From contig CANPXI010000069.1 in the NCBI GenBank assembly GCA_947585885.1, positions 1 to 5,522 of the forward strand: 5,522 nucleotides of DNA, in the 5' to 3' direction. The notes under the pieces were generated by a model. The model did not search any database and was not told the origin of the DNA. It was given only the letters and a program-made list of their open reading frames with translations. The DNA comes from an uncultured Bacilli bacterium (lineage in GTDB: Bacteria > Bacillota_I > Bacilli_A > RF39 > UBA660). Both the position numbers and the translations under genes were made by a program. Positions within the stretch are counted from its first letter, which is position 1; every line of letters begins with the position of its first letter. Below are positions 1 through 5,256 of the stretch, piece after piece.

Positions 1-21
1 CTATGAGACTACTATTATTAA
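1..21 (-). other. TR 3' flank with tandem in-frame stops
   Basis: Immediately after the TR, still in the frame of the target protein, the minus strand reads CTT TAA TAA TAG TAG. TR/VR identity ends exactly here: TR position 21 is the first mismatch beyond the shared block. This segment should be the start of the spacer leading to the reverse transcriptase gene, which is not in the window. No gene can be assigned here. Confidence 0.5.
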
Positions 22-153
22 AGAGAAATTACTGGACGCACGACGTTGCTCGAATTGTTGACGTTGTCGTTGTTCAAGTTGCCTGGGTTACTAGTGTTGC
101 CGTTCACGTTGAACACGTTCGCGTTGCCGCTGCTGTTAGCGCTATACGGACTC
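22..153 (-). repeat. DGR template repeat (TR)
   Basis: This is the non-coding donor repeat of a diversity-generating retroelement. Its RNA is copied by the element's reverse transcriptase with errors at adenines, and the cDNA replaces the variable repeat in the target gene. TR 22-127 aligns without gaps to VR 430-535 (106 bp). The 20 differences all fall on TR adenines (minus strand; 34 adenines present), and the 72 other positions are identical. In the target's frame the TR reads as a run of AAC (Asn) codons spaced by Gly, Ser and Val codons, ending V-V-R-P-V-I-S-L. AAC is the usual DGR codon because mutating its adenines cannot give a stop. The outer end (146-153) again matches the VR (plus-strand ACGGACTC), but 128-145 contains a 3-nt indel and non-adenine differences. 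Hand-counted GC over 22-127 is about 49%, far above the surroundings. The TR is not a pseudogene fragment, because the substitutions are restricted to adenines. Confidence 0.95.
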
Positions 154-203
154 TAATAAACAAAACCTAAAGCTAACATCTATTAACAACATTATCCATA
201 AAA

Positions 204-232
204 ATTATACAACAAAAACAAAAATATTAAAA
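204..232 (-). promoter_or_regulatory. Possible promoter for TR RNA
   Basis: A perfect -10 hexamer TATAAT lies at 204-209 on the minus strand. With a 17-nt spacer the -35 position (227-232) reads TTTTAA, a poor match to TTGACA. It lies downstream of the target gene's terminator and about 50 bp upstream of the TR. A separate TR transcript starting near 197 would therefore make sense. The stretch 154-261 holds no gene: the only ATG-led frame there is 8 codons. The site is inferred from sequence and spacing only, and AT-rich DNA gives chance TATAAT matches. Confidence 0.4.
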
Positions 233-261
233 GATACTACGTCTAATATAGTATTTGTTTA

Positions 262-302
262 TAAAAATTGGCCGACTCAAATCATAGATTTTCGTCGGCC
301 AA
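262..302 (-). terminator. Rho-independent terminator of the DGR target gene
   Basis: On the minus strand the 9-bp arms TTGGCCGAC (294-302) and GTCGGCCAA (268-276) pair. After a small internal mismatch an inner 5-bp AAATC/GATTT stem continues around a 3-nt loop. The GC-rich outer stem is followed by TTTTTAT (267-261). This is a standard intrinsic terminator for the variable protein gene, and it separates that transcript from the TR. Confidence 0.85.
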
Positions 303-308
303 AGTCCG

Positions 309-332
309 GTTCGCGAAAGGGTTTTCGCGAAC
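309..332 (-). other. DGR-type hairpin/cruciform downstream of the VR
   Basis: A perfect 10-bp inverted repeat, GTTCGCGAAA (309-318) and TTTCGCGAAC (323-332), flanks a 4-nt loop (GGGT on plus, ACCC on minus). It begins 3 nt after the target gene's stop codon. Neither strand has a T-tract after it, so it is not an intrinsic terminator; the real one follows at 262-302. In the Bordetella phage BPP-1 DGR, a stem with a 4-nt loop just downstream of the VR is needed for efficient target recognition (established knowledge). Stem and loop size fit that element, but here the hairpin is about 98 bp past the end of VR homology, much farther than in BPP-1. The role is inferred. Confidence 0.65.
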
Positions 333-335
333 TCC

Positions 336-3032
336 CTAATTATCTGCACTTTCACACGAACTACTTATTGAAGCTACCTTATATGGACTACTTGTCGTTC
401 CACTACCAGACAACTGAACACAAGATTTCAGAGAAATTACTGGACGCACGACGAAGCTCGAATCGAAGACGTCGTCGTAGTACAAGCGGCCTGGGTAACT
501 AGAGTCGCCGCGCACGAAGAACACGAACGCGTAGCTGCCGTTGAAGTCAAACGGACTCATTGTCCACCAATACTTATCCTTTACGGAACTATCACTTGAA
601 CTGTTATAATAGTAGTAAGATTGAGAATTGGTAGCCCATAATCCACCGGCATATACTATTTCATCTGCTGTCATTAATGCTATTGGATATTTTAAATTTC
701 CATTTCCTCCTGATTTATCACTTGCACTAAATTTATCTGCAACATTTGCGTCATTATATAAACTTTTTCCATTACTTGTTGTATTTAATCCACATTTAAA
801 TGATGGATGATTTTTATTATATAATCTATTATATGCTGCATAGTACATTGTTCCACTTGATTGGTAATTTCCACCACTTCTATCATTACAATATATTGCT
901 GTTTTACTTATATATTTATCAAAATCCTTTGCCTTTAAATTTTCTTCATACCATTTATCTATTGTTTTCTTTATTGGACTAGATATAAATTGGCCTGAAA
1001 TATCATTTTTTTGATTTTTATTTGTTGTTCTATTATTTGATAAGTTTCCTGTTGTCCCATACATGTACCCAACATACATTGTATTATTATAATTTGTATT
1101 ATATGCTTGAGGACTTTCTATATATGCATTTGTTACATTATGTCCTGTTCCATGATATAAAAGTCTTAAACTTCCATCTTCGTTTGTTCTTATTATTCTC
1201 CACCATAATTCAGTACCACTTTTGTCTTGCCCAAATTGAACCCAGTTATCTATTACATTTCCTGTCCAATAATATACTGTTTCTCCTTTTCCATCATTAT
1301 CTATATCCTCTGTGTATTCTCCATCTTCTTTATGTATAGCTGCGGTTGTATCTACTGCTGTAAAATTACTTCTATTCCCTGCATTTTTAAATTTGTTTTC
1401 AAAAAATGATAATACTTTACTTCCTTCTGGTTGGAATTTTATCTCACAATCATCAGAATGTGTAACATTATTAATTGTTACTTTAGCATTTCCATCACTT
1501 TCTGTAGTAACGTTTCCTGTTAATTTTTTCTCACAAATAACATAAGCATCATCGGTTGTATAACCTTCTGCTGGTCTTGCAGTAAATGTAGCTGTTCCAT
1601 TTTCACCAACTGATACACTTCCAGGAGAATTTACTGTTCCATTTTCCGCAGTTAATGTTACTACATATCCATCTTTAAAATTTATTGTACAATAATCTGG
1701 TACATGTACTTCAGTTAAAGTTATTGAATTATTACTATAATTCCATTCTGCCTTTGTTTGATTCTCACAAGTAATTGTATTTACAACTTTATTTGATAAA
1801 AGCCAGTTAAATGTTTCATTATCATTTGGAGCACTACCATTAACAGTATAAGCCACCAAATTAATGTCACTTCTAGGACTTACTATATATGGATCATCTA
1901 TTGTTCCACTTCCTGTTACTTTTACATCAGTTTGTAAATATACACTTGGTCTTAATCCTGATGAAGTACTATCATCTGTACCTACTATACCATCTTTAGT
2001 TATATTTTTTATTGAACTATTATCTAAACCAAAATAACTTTCTACTGGTTCTAAATAAGAATCAGCACCACCAATATTATTATATTCACTTGTACTTATT
2101 AAACCAATCTTACTATAGTTACTATCAACACATCCAGTATTACTACAATTAAATTTTTTTGTATTTAAAATAATGTTATCAGGGCTCTCAAGTGTATTAT
2201 AAAATGTTTTTAAATCATCACTCAATTTAGTCACTGATGTACTTCCTGTCTTTTCACTAATTAACTTAGCATAAACACCATTGTCAAATTCATAAGTACC
2301 TAAAACTCTCCATATATTTTGTTTCTTATCTTCATCTTCTGGATATTGTAAATAGTTATTAAGTGCACCTCCAGAATACAAACAAGATTTACTTTGACTA
2401 CTAGCAGTAACGCATCCTGTACTTTCTTCTACTAAATCTACTAGTTTATTTGATAAAGAAGCAACTACTTCTTTATATGGTCCTGATACTGAAACAAAAT
2501 TTTCTTCTAATTGTATTGATACATAATCATTAAATGAATATCCACCATATACTTTAAATGTTACTGTTACATCATCTGACTCTTTTTCGTTATCAATTAC
2601 TACTCTTATTCTTTTTGTATATGAACTACTTTCAAAACTATTTATATATCCTTGACTTTTCCAAGGAGTCCTGTCAGTATACTGAACAATCGCATCATTT
2701 GTTGCATTATAAGCTAAAGTAAATTTACTATCTATCTTATTAGCGCTTGTTACTTCAGCATAAAAATATGCCTTTTGTCCAGCAGGAACGGTTACTACAT
2801 TATTTTTTATAGTACTTATCTCTGTCCCATCTTCAGTTATAGTTAACCCATAAGTTAATTCTGTTATTAATAAATCAGTTGCTTTATACTTTCCAGTTGC
2901 CAAAACAAAATAACTATAACTAAACAAAGTTAAAGTACTAAATACTACTAATATAAATACTAATACAAAATATTTCTTTCTAAGTTTATTAGACCCAAAA
3001 AGATTTTTCATACCACGCATAATACTACGCAT
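336..3032 (-). CDS. Surface/secreted DGR variable protein with C-terminal lectin-like variable domain
   Basis: This 898-residue protein is the target of the DGR. A basic N-terminus (R2-K20) precedes a hydrophobic helix (about 21-45), either a signal anchor or a signal peptide; V43-L44-A45 is a possible signal peptidase site. No LPXTG motif is seen. A beta-rich region follows (about 50-185). A fixed lectin-like module (about 221-384) comes next, then two Ig-like/beta segments with paired cysteines (about 390-455 and 456-536). The variable module spans about 594-886. Both modules share N-[YW]-[LV]-Q-[YF] then W-R, a middle I-[GA]-L-[IM]-[ST] stretch, and an end RP-x-V/I-x-L then GSGT-x3-PY-x-V. 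In the variable module, YWWTMSP (821-827) leads into diversified residues 826-868. That layout resembles C-type-lectin-fold/formylglycine-generating-enzyme-like DGR ligand-binding domains. Thirty residues follow the VR. The 12 cysteines are all outside the helix. The start at 3032 is supported by AAGGGTG at 3043-3049; M5 and M8 are alternatives. The ligand is unknown. Confidence 0.9.
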   Translation of the reverse strand: MRSIMRGMKNLFGSNKLRKKYFVLVFILVVFSTLTLFSYSYFVLATGKYKATDLLITELTYGLTITEDGTEISTIKNNVVTVPAGQKAYFYAEVTSANKIDSKFTLAYNATNDAIVQYTDRTPWKSQGYINSFESSSYTKRIRVVIDNEKESDDVTVTFKVYGGYSFNDYVSIQLEENFVSVSGPYKEVVASLSNKLVDLVEESTGCVTASSQSKSCLYSGGALNNYLQYPEDEDKKQNIWRVLGTYEFDNGVYAKLISEKTGSTSVTKLSDDLKTFYNTLESPDNIILNTKKFNCSNTGCVDSNYSKIGLISTSEYNNIGGADSYLEPVESYFGLDNSSIKNITKDGIVGTDDSTSSGLRPSVYLQTDVKVTGSGTIDDPYIVSPRSDINLVAYTVNGSAPNDNETFNWLLSNKVVNTITCENQTKAEWNYSNNSITLTEVHVPDYCTINFKDGYVVTLTAENGTVNSPGSVSVGENGTATFTARPAEGYTTDDAYVICEKKLTGNVTTESDGNAKVTINNVTHSDDCEIKFQPEGSKVLSFFENKFKNAGNRSNFTAVDTTAAIHKEDGEYTEDIDNDGKGETVYYWTGNVIDNWVQFGQDKSGTELWWRIIRTNEDGSLRLLYHGTGHNVTNAYIESPQAYNTNYNNTMYVGYMYGTTGNLSNNRTTNKNQKNDISGQFISSPIKKTIDKWYEENLKAKDFDKYISKTAIYCNDRSGGNYQSSGTMYYAAYNRLYNKNHPSFKCGLNTTSNGKSLYNDANVADKFSASDKSGGNGNLKYPIALMTADEIVYAGGLWATNSQSYYYYNSSSDSSVKDKYWWTMSPFDFNGSYAFVFFVRGDSSYPGRLYYDDVFDSSFVVRPVISLKSCVQLSGSGTTSSPYKVASISSSCESADN
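430..453 (-). promoter_or_regulatory. Candidate initiation-of-mutagenic-homing (IMH) segment
   Basis: The last 24 bp of the VR are identical to TR 22-45 and encode the conserved end V861-V-R-P-V-I-S-L868. Its adenines (three) are unmutated. In known DGRs the 3' end of the VR is an invariant, partly GC-rich block where cDNA priming or integration begins. The GC-rich CGTCGTGCGTCC portion fits. The exact IMH boundary cannot be set from sequence alone. Confidence 0.55.
430..557 (-). repeat. DGR variable repeat (VR) in the target gene
   Basis: This is the acceptor repeat encoding residues 826-868 of the variable protein. Against the TR, 14 codons differ in the clean block: Y834, F836, F839, R841, D843, S844, Y846, R849, Y851, Y852, D854, F856, D857 and F860. 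Twelve derive from AAC, one from ACT (S844) and one from AAT (D857). The base changes on the coding strand are 13 A to T, 5 A to G and 2 A to C. Every AAC has changed, to TAC (4), TTC (4), CGC (2) or GAC (2). GC over 430-535 is about 56%, and codons end in C or G, unlike the rest of the gene. The N-terminal few codons (828-833) carry non-adenine differences and a 3-nt deletion relative to the present TR. Confidence 0.95.
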
Positions 3033-3042
3033 ATAAAAATCA

Positions 3043-3050
3043 CACCCTTA
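3043..3050 (-). promoter_or_regulatory. Ribosome binding site of the variable protein gene
   Basis: TAAGGGTG on the minus strand lies about 10 nt upstream of the ATG at 3032. The spacing is slightly long, but it is the only purine-rich match nearby. It favours the first ATG over the internal M5 (3020) and M8 (3011). Confidence 0.6.
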
Positions 3051-3066
3051 CATATTTTATAAATAC

Positions 3067-3099
3067 ATTATAAAACATAAATAAATTAATTTCTACAAA
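3067..3099 (-). promoter_or_regulatory. Possible promoter of the variable protein gene
   Basis: A TATAAT hexamer sits at 3067-3072, about 35 bp before the start codon. No good -35 is found at 17 nt. TTGTAG (3094-3099) is 21 nt away; with a 17-nt spacer it would instead pair with a weaker TTTTAT at -10. The two readings cannot be told apart. The rest of the 181-bp gap between this gene and tdk holds an A/T-only hairpin and copies of a TTATTAAC motif, but no gene. Confidence 0.4.
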
Positions 3100-3104
3100 A
3101 ATCG

Positions 3105-3131
3105 ACAAAAAATTTAAAAAAATTTTTTTGT
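3105..3131 (-). terminator. A/T-only hairpin, possible weak terminator of tdk
   Basis: The 8-bp arms ACAAAAAA (3105-3112) and TTTTTTGT (3124-3131) can pair around an A/T loop, between tdk and the variable protein gene. The stem has only one G-C pair and may just be low-complexity sequence. No better terminator for tdk is visible, so this is offered with low confidence. Confidence 0.25.
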
Positions 3132-3213
3132 TAATAACTCCTGTTTTTGTAAACTAATGTAAAGTTGTAAGGGTTTATCTAGAACTAAATATATGTCAAA
3201 TAAAAGTTAATAA

Positions 3214-3807
3214 CTAAAACCTATTTTTTCTTTTAGCAAGAATATAACATTTTCCACACATAGATTTATAACTAATACCATCTTCTCCATTATCAATCGC
3301 AACCTGACTTCCAGAAAAAACTGGTTCATCATAAATAAATCTAACATTAACTGTAGCTTTTTTACCACATTCACAAATAGTCTTCATCTCTTCAATATCA
3401 TCAGAAATTTCTAATAATCTAACAGAACCAGGAAAACCTCTAGTCATAAAATCTGTCCTAAGTCCATAACAAATTACTGGTATCTCATTTAACTTAGTTA
3501 ATTCATATAATTCATCTACTTGTTCTTGTGTTAAAAATTGTGCTTCATCAACTAAAATACAAGAAATATCTAAACTACCATACTTTTCTATTAAAGCATC
3601 TATAACTTTTTGATTACTTTTAAGTAAAATATCCACTATTCTACTTGCACCAATTCTTGAAACTACAGAATTATCCCCCTTTGTATCAATAGAAGGCTTA
3701 ATAACACACACCTTCATACCTCTTTCTTCATAATTATGCGCAACTTGCAAAAGATGTGTACTCTTTCCACAATTCATCGCACCATACCTAAAATAAAGTT
3801 TTGCCAT
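3214..3807 (-). CDS. tdk: Thymidine kinase (type II)
   Basis: This gene encodes the cytoplasmic salvage enzyme that phosphorylates thymidine to dTMP with ATP. The 197-residue product has the usual bacterial length and the full motif set. The P-loop is G9-x4-G14-K15-S16-T17. The Walker B/catalytic segment D87-E88-A89-Q90-F91 includes the glutamate that acts as base in this family. The Y114-G-L-R-T-D-F120 segment is typical of the family. Four zinc-binding cysteines, C145/C147 and C184/C187, flank the lasso region. The start at 3807 has a good GGGTGG ribosome binding site at 3815-3820, 7 nt upstream. It appears monocistronic: khpA upstream ends in a terminator, and a promoter with an extended -10 is seen at 3875-3883. 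It looks intact. Confidence 0.97.
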   Translation of the reverse strand: MAKLYFRYGAMNCGKSTHLLQVAHNYEERGMKVCVIKPSIDTKGDNSVVSRIGASRIVDILLKSNQKVIDALIEKYGSLDISCILVDEAQFLTQEQVDELYELTKLNEIPVICYGLRTDFMTRGFPGSVRLLEISDDIEEMKTICECGKKATVNVRFIYDEPVFSGSQVAIDNGEDGISYKSMCGKCYILAKRKNRF

Positions 3808-3874
3808 TATGTCACCACCCCATAAAAATAAAGGTGTTAATAAATAATTTACTACTACCTTTTATAACATAAAA

Positions 3875-3883
3875 ATTATATCA
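3875..3883 (-). promoter_or_regulatory. Extended -10 promoter of tdk
   Basis: TGA-TATAAT on the minus strand (TATAAT at 3875-3880) is a consensus extended -10 element, about 70 bp upstream of the tdk start. The -35 position is A/T only and does not resemble TTGACA, which an extended -10 can tolerate. The 177-bp gap between tdk and khpA otherwise holds the khpA terminator and one TTATTAAC motif near 3836. Confidence 0.5.
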
Positions 3884-3938
3884 TAATAAAAACATATAAA
3901 TTTAAAATAATCAAAATTATAAAAAATTTTACGTAAAC

Positions 3939-3966
3939 AAAAAAATGAAAGATTTCTCCTTCATTT
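3939..3966 (-). terminator. Rho-independent terminator of rpsP-khpA
   Basis: On the minus strand AAATGAA (3960-3966) pairs with TTCATTT (3943-3949) over 7 bp around a 10-nt loop, and the T-run extends to seven Ts (3945-3939). It starts about 19 nt after the khpA stop codon. It ends the operon here, so rimM and trmD, which follow rpsP in many Firmicutes, are not next in line. Confidence 0.75.
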
Positions 3967-3984
3967 CTTTGTTAATAACTTCTA

Positions 3985-4227
3985 TTAAAATGAATCAATA
4001 TTTACTTTTAAATTTCTAATACCCTCATCATATGCTTTTACTTGAATTAAGCTCTTAATAGAATTAGCCACTCTTCCTTGCTTTCCAATTACTCGTGACA
4101 TATCGCTTTCACTAACTAAAATCTCAAGTATAACACCTTCTTCAGTCTCAAACTTTTTAACCTTAACCAAATCAGTTTCATGTGCGATATTAGTAACTAG
4201 AAACTCTGCAAATTCCTCAATACTCAT
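3985..4227 (-). CDS. khpA: KH-domain RNA-binding protein KhpA
   Basis: KhpA is a small (80-residue) single-KH protein that binds RNA in the cytoplasm. In Gram-positive bacteria it partners KhpB/EloR and influences cell elongation and division (established in Streptococcus). The hallmark GxxG loop is G48-K49-Q50-G51, in the context V46-I47 before and R52 after, followed by the helix A54-N-S-I-K-S-L. The length is standard for the family. The start codon overlaps the rpsP stop by one base (TAATG), and only a weak AAAGAAAG purine stretch precedes it, so translation is probably coupled to rpsP. The rpsP-khpA order is the conserved Firmicutes arrangement. Confidence 0.95.
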   Translation of the reverse strand: MSIEEFAEFLVTNIAHETDLVKVKKFETEEGVILEILVSESDMSRVIGKQGRVANSIKSLIQVKAYDEGIRNLKVNIDSF

Positions 4228-4493
4228 TACTTACTATTTCTTTCTTTATGAAATTTTTCCATAATTCCAACTTTACTAAAAATATTCTTAACAGTATCTG
4301 TAGGCATAGCGCCTTTCTTAAGCCATTCCAAAGCTACTTCTTCATTAATATTAACTTTAGAATCTTCAAGTGGACTATAAGTTCCAACTAATTCTATAAA
4401 AGATCCATCTCTTTTACCATGACTATCAGCTACTACTATTCTATAAAATGGTTTCTTTTTTCCACCCATTCTTTTTAGTCTAATTTTTACCAT
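4227..4493 (-). CDS. rpsP: 30S ribosomal protein S16
   Basis: S16 is an essential primary-binding protein of the 30S body. The 88-residue product has the typical length and an almost textbook N-terminal half: V2-K-I-R-L-K-R-M-G, K14-P-F-Y-R-I-V-V-A-D, then R28-D-G, I33-E-x-[VL]-G-T-Y-S-P41. The C-terminal half has the usual W57-L-K-K-G-A-x-P-T-D segment. GAGGG at 4501-4505 lies 7 nt upstream of the ATG. It heads a two-gene operon with khpA and has its own strong promoter. The neighbour commonly found upstream, ffh, is absent; the type III toxin gene is there instead. Confidence 0.98.
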   Translation of the reverse strand: MVKIRLKRMGGKKKPFYRIVVADSHGKRDGSFIELVGTYSPLEDSKVNINEEVALEWLKKGAMPTDTVKNIFSKVGIMEKFHKERNSK

Positions 4494-4521
4494 AAATTAT
4501 CCCTCGCTTTCATTGTTAATA

Positions 4522-4550
4522 ATATTACCACAACGCTAATAGTATGTCAA
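4522..4550 (-). promoter_or_regulatory. Strong promoter of rpsP-khpA
   Basis: The -35 is a perfect TTGACA (4545-4550), the spacer is exactly 17 nt, and the -10 is TAATAT (4522-4527) preceded by TGG, which makes an extended -10. Transcription should start near 4515, giving a 5' leader of roughly 20 nt. The promoter sits between the toxN stop and rpsP, so the ribosomal operon does not depend on the toxin-antitoxin transcript. Confidence 0.9.
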
Positions 4551-4581
4551 CCAATTTATGTTTACACACAAAAATATTTTA

Positions 4582-5094
4582 TTATTGTTTAATAGTTTCT
4601 TTCATATAATTCTTACTTTTTTGTTCTAATAAAATAAAATTACAACATCTATTCATTACATTTAAAGACAGTTTATTAGTTTTATATAAAAAATATAATC
4701 TATAACTTTTTTTCTTTAAAAATTTATAATTTTTTATTAAAGTATAATATTGTTTTTGTAATAATTTAAAATAACTATTAGGTAAATTTAAAGAATTTTC
4801 TGATAAATCAATTATAGTATATACATCATTTCTTACTGGTATCATATTATTAAAATTAATAGCACCTAAATTATTTTCAATTTTATAAAAGTCAATTGTA
4901 TTTTTCATACTTTTATGTTTTTTCTTAGGACTAGATAAAGGAGCAAAATATTCCAAATCTTTTACTTTAAATAAAACTCCTATAAATGGTCTATCTTTTT
5001 TATTCTCACTATTATATGAAACTTTATCATCAAATTTAGATAAATATTTTGTATAATTACTATCTAAAAAAACAATTTTAAAATCTTTATACAT
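4582..5094 (-). CDS. toxN: Type III toxin-antitoxin toxin, ToxN/AbiQ family endoribonuclease
   Basis: ToxN/AbiQ toxins cut RNA at adenine-rich sites and are held inactive by their own repeat RNA; several abort phage infection (established for Pectobacterium ToxIN and lactococcal AbiQ). This 170-residue protein has the family length and signature blocks: R35-P-F-I-G-V-L, then Y49-F-A-P-L-S-S-P-K57 followed by a basic stretch (K58-K64), then I67-D-F, and L76-G-A-I-N-F-N-N-M-I-P-V87. The S54-S55-P-K57 loop corresponds to the catalytic/RNA-binding loop of the family. The C-terminal half is a basic helical region with Q113-K-Q and K121-N. The start at 5094 has the ribosome binding site AGAGGTGA (5101-5108), 6 nt away. 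Directly upstream are a terminator hairpin and three abutting antitoxin repeats, the diagnostic layout. No frame damage or missing motif is seen, so it is probably active. No clear terminator follows before the rpsP promoter. Confidence 0.95.
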   Translation of the reverse strand: MYKDFKIVFLDSNYTKYLSKFDDKVSYNSENKKDRPFIGVLFKVKDLEYFAPLSSPKKKHKSMKNTIDFYKIENNLGAINFNNMIPVRNDVYTIIDLSENSLNLPNSYFKLLQKQYYTLIKNYKFLKKKSYRLYFLYKTNKLSLNVMNRCCNFILLEQKSKNYMKETIKQ

Positions 5095-5100
5095 ATAAAT

Positions 5101-5108
5101 TCACCTCT
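5101..5108 (-). promoter_or_regulatory. Ribosome binding site of toxN
   Basis: AGAGGTGA on the minus strand lies 6 nt before the ATG at 5094, a strong Shine-Dalgarno sequence. It lies just beyond the terminator's T-tract, so only read-through transcripts carry it. That limits toxin relative to antitoxin RNA. Confidence 0.75.
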
Positions 5109-5110
5109 TT

Positions 5111-5140
5111 AAATAAAGACTAGAGTTAGTTCTCTAGTCT
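5111..5140 (-). terminator. toxI-toxN intergenic terminator
   Basis: On the minus strand AGACTAGAG (5132-5140) and CTCTAGTCT (5117-5125) form a perfect 9-bp stem with a 6-nt loop, followed by TTATTT (5116-5111). It sits between the antitoxin repeats and the toxin ribosome binding site, exactly where other type III systems carry a leaky terminator that keeps antitoxin RNA in excess over toxin mRNA. Confidence 0.9.
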
Positions 5141-5142
5141 AC

Positions 5143-5256
5143 TTTTTTAGATCCCGATTTATACGGCTGGGTACACCGACTTTTTTAAATCCCGATTTAT
5201 ACGGCTGGGTACACCGACTTTTTTAGATCCCGATTTATACGGCTGGGTACACCGAC
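5143..5256 (-). ncRNA. toxI: Type III antitoxin RNA: three tandem 38-nt repeats
   Basis: Three copies of a 38-nt unit abut exactly (minus-strand order 5256-5219, 5218-5181, 5180-5143). Each starts GTCGGTGTACCCAGCCG and ends in AAAAAA. The only difference is one base at 5188 in the middle copy. A further A6 (5262-5257) precedes the first copy, so every unit is flanked by adenine-rich sites of the kind ToxN cuts when it processes the precursor. Within a unit an H-type pseudoknot can be drawn: CGG (3-5) with CCG (15-17), with the loop CCC (10-12) pairing to GGG (26-28). Unit length and copy number match known ToxI/antiQ RNAs (about 34-36 nt, roughly 3-5 copies). It should bind and inhibit the adjacent ToxN. 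It is not a CRISPR, as there are no spacers. Confidence 0.95.

Noticed and set aside
22..153. TR as a decayed duplicate of the variable protein gene's 3' end
   Set aside because: Random decay would hit all bases. Here, in the aligned block, only TR adenines differ.
1..261. A reverse transcriptase or Avd gene for the DGR inside the window
   Set aside because: No open frame of useful length exists left of 336 on either strand, so these genes must be outside.
309..332. Hairpin after the stop codon as an intrinsic terminator
   Set aside because: No T-tract follows the stem on either strand, and a proper terminator lies just beyond at 262-302.
628..1545. Plus-strand open frames of 60-105 codons opposite the variable protein gene
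   Set aside because: They are antisense to a well-supported 898-codon gene, have compositions typical of reversed AT-rich coding sequence (runs of Y, L, F), and lack ribosome binding sites or recognisable motifs.
5143..5256. Tandem 38-nt repeats as a CRISPR array
   Set aside because: The units abut with no spacers, and they sit between a promoter and a ToxN-family gene, so they are antitoxin RNA repeats.
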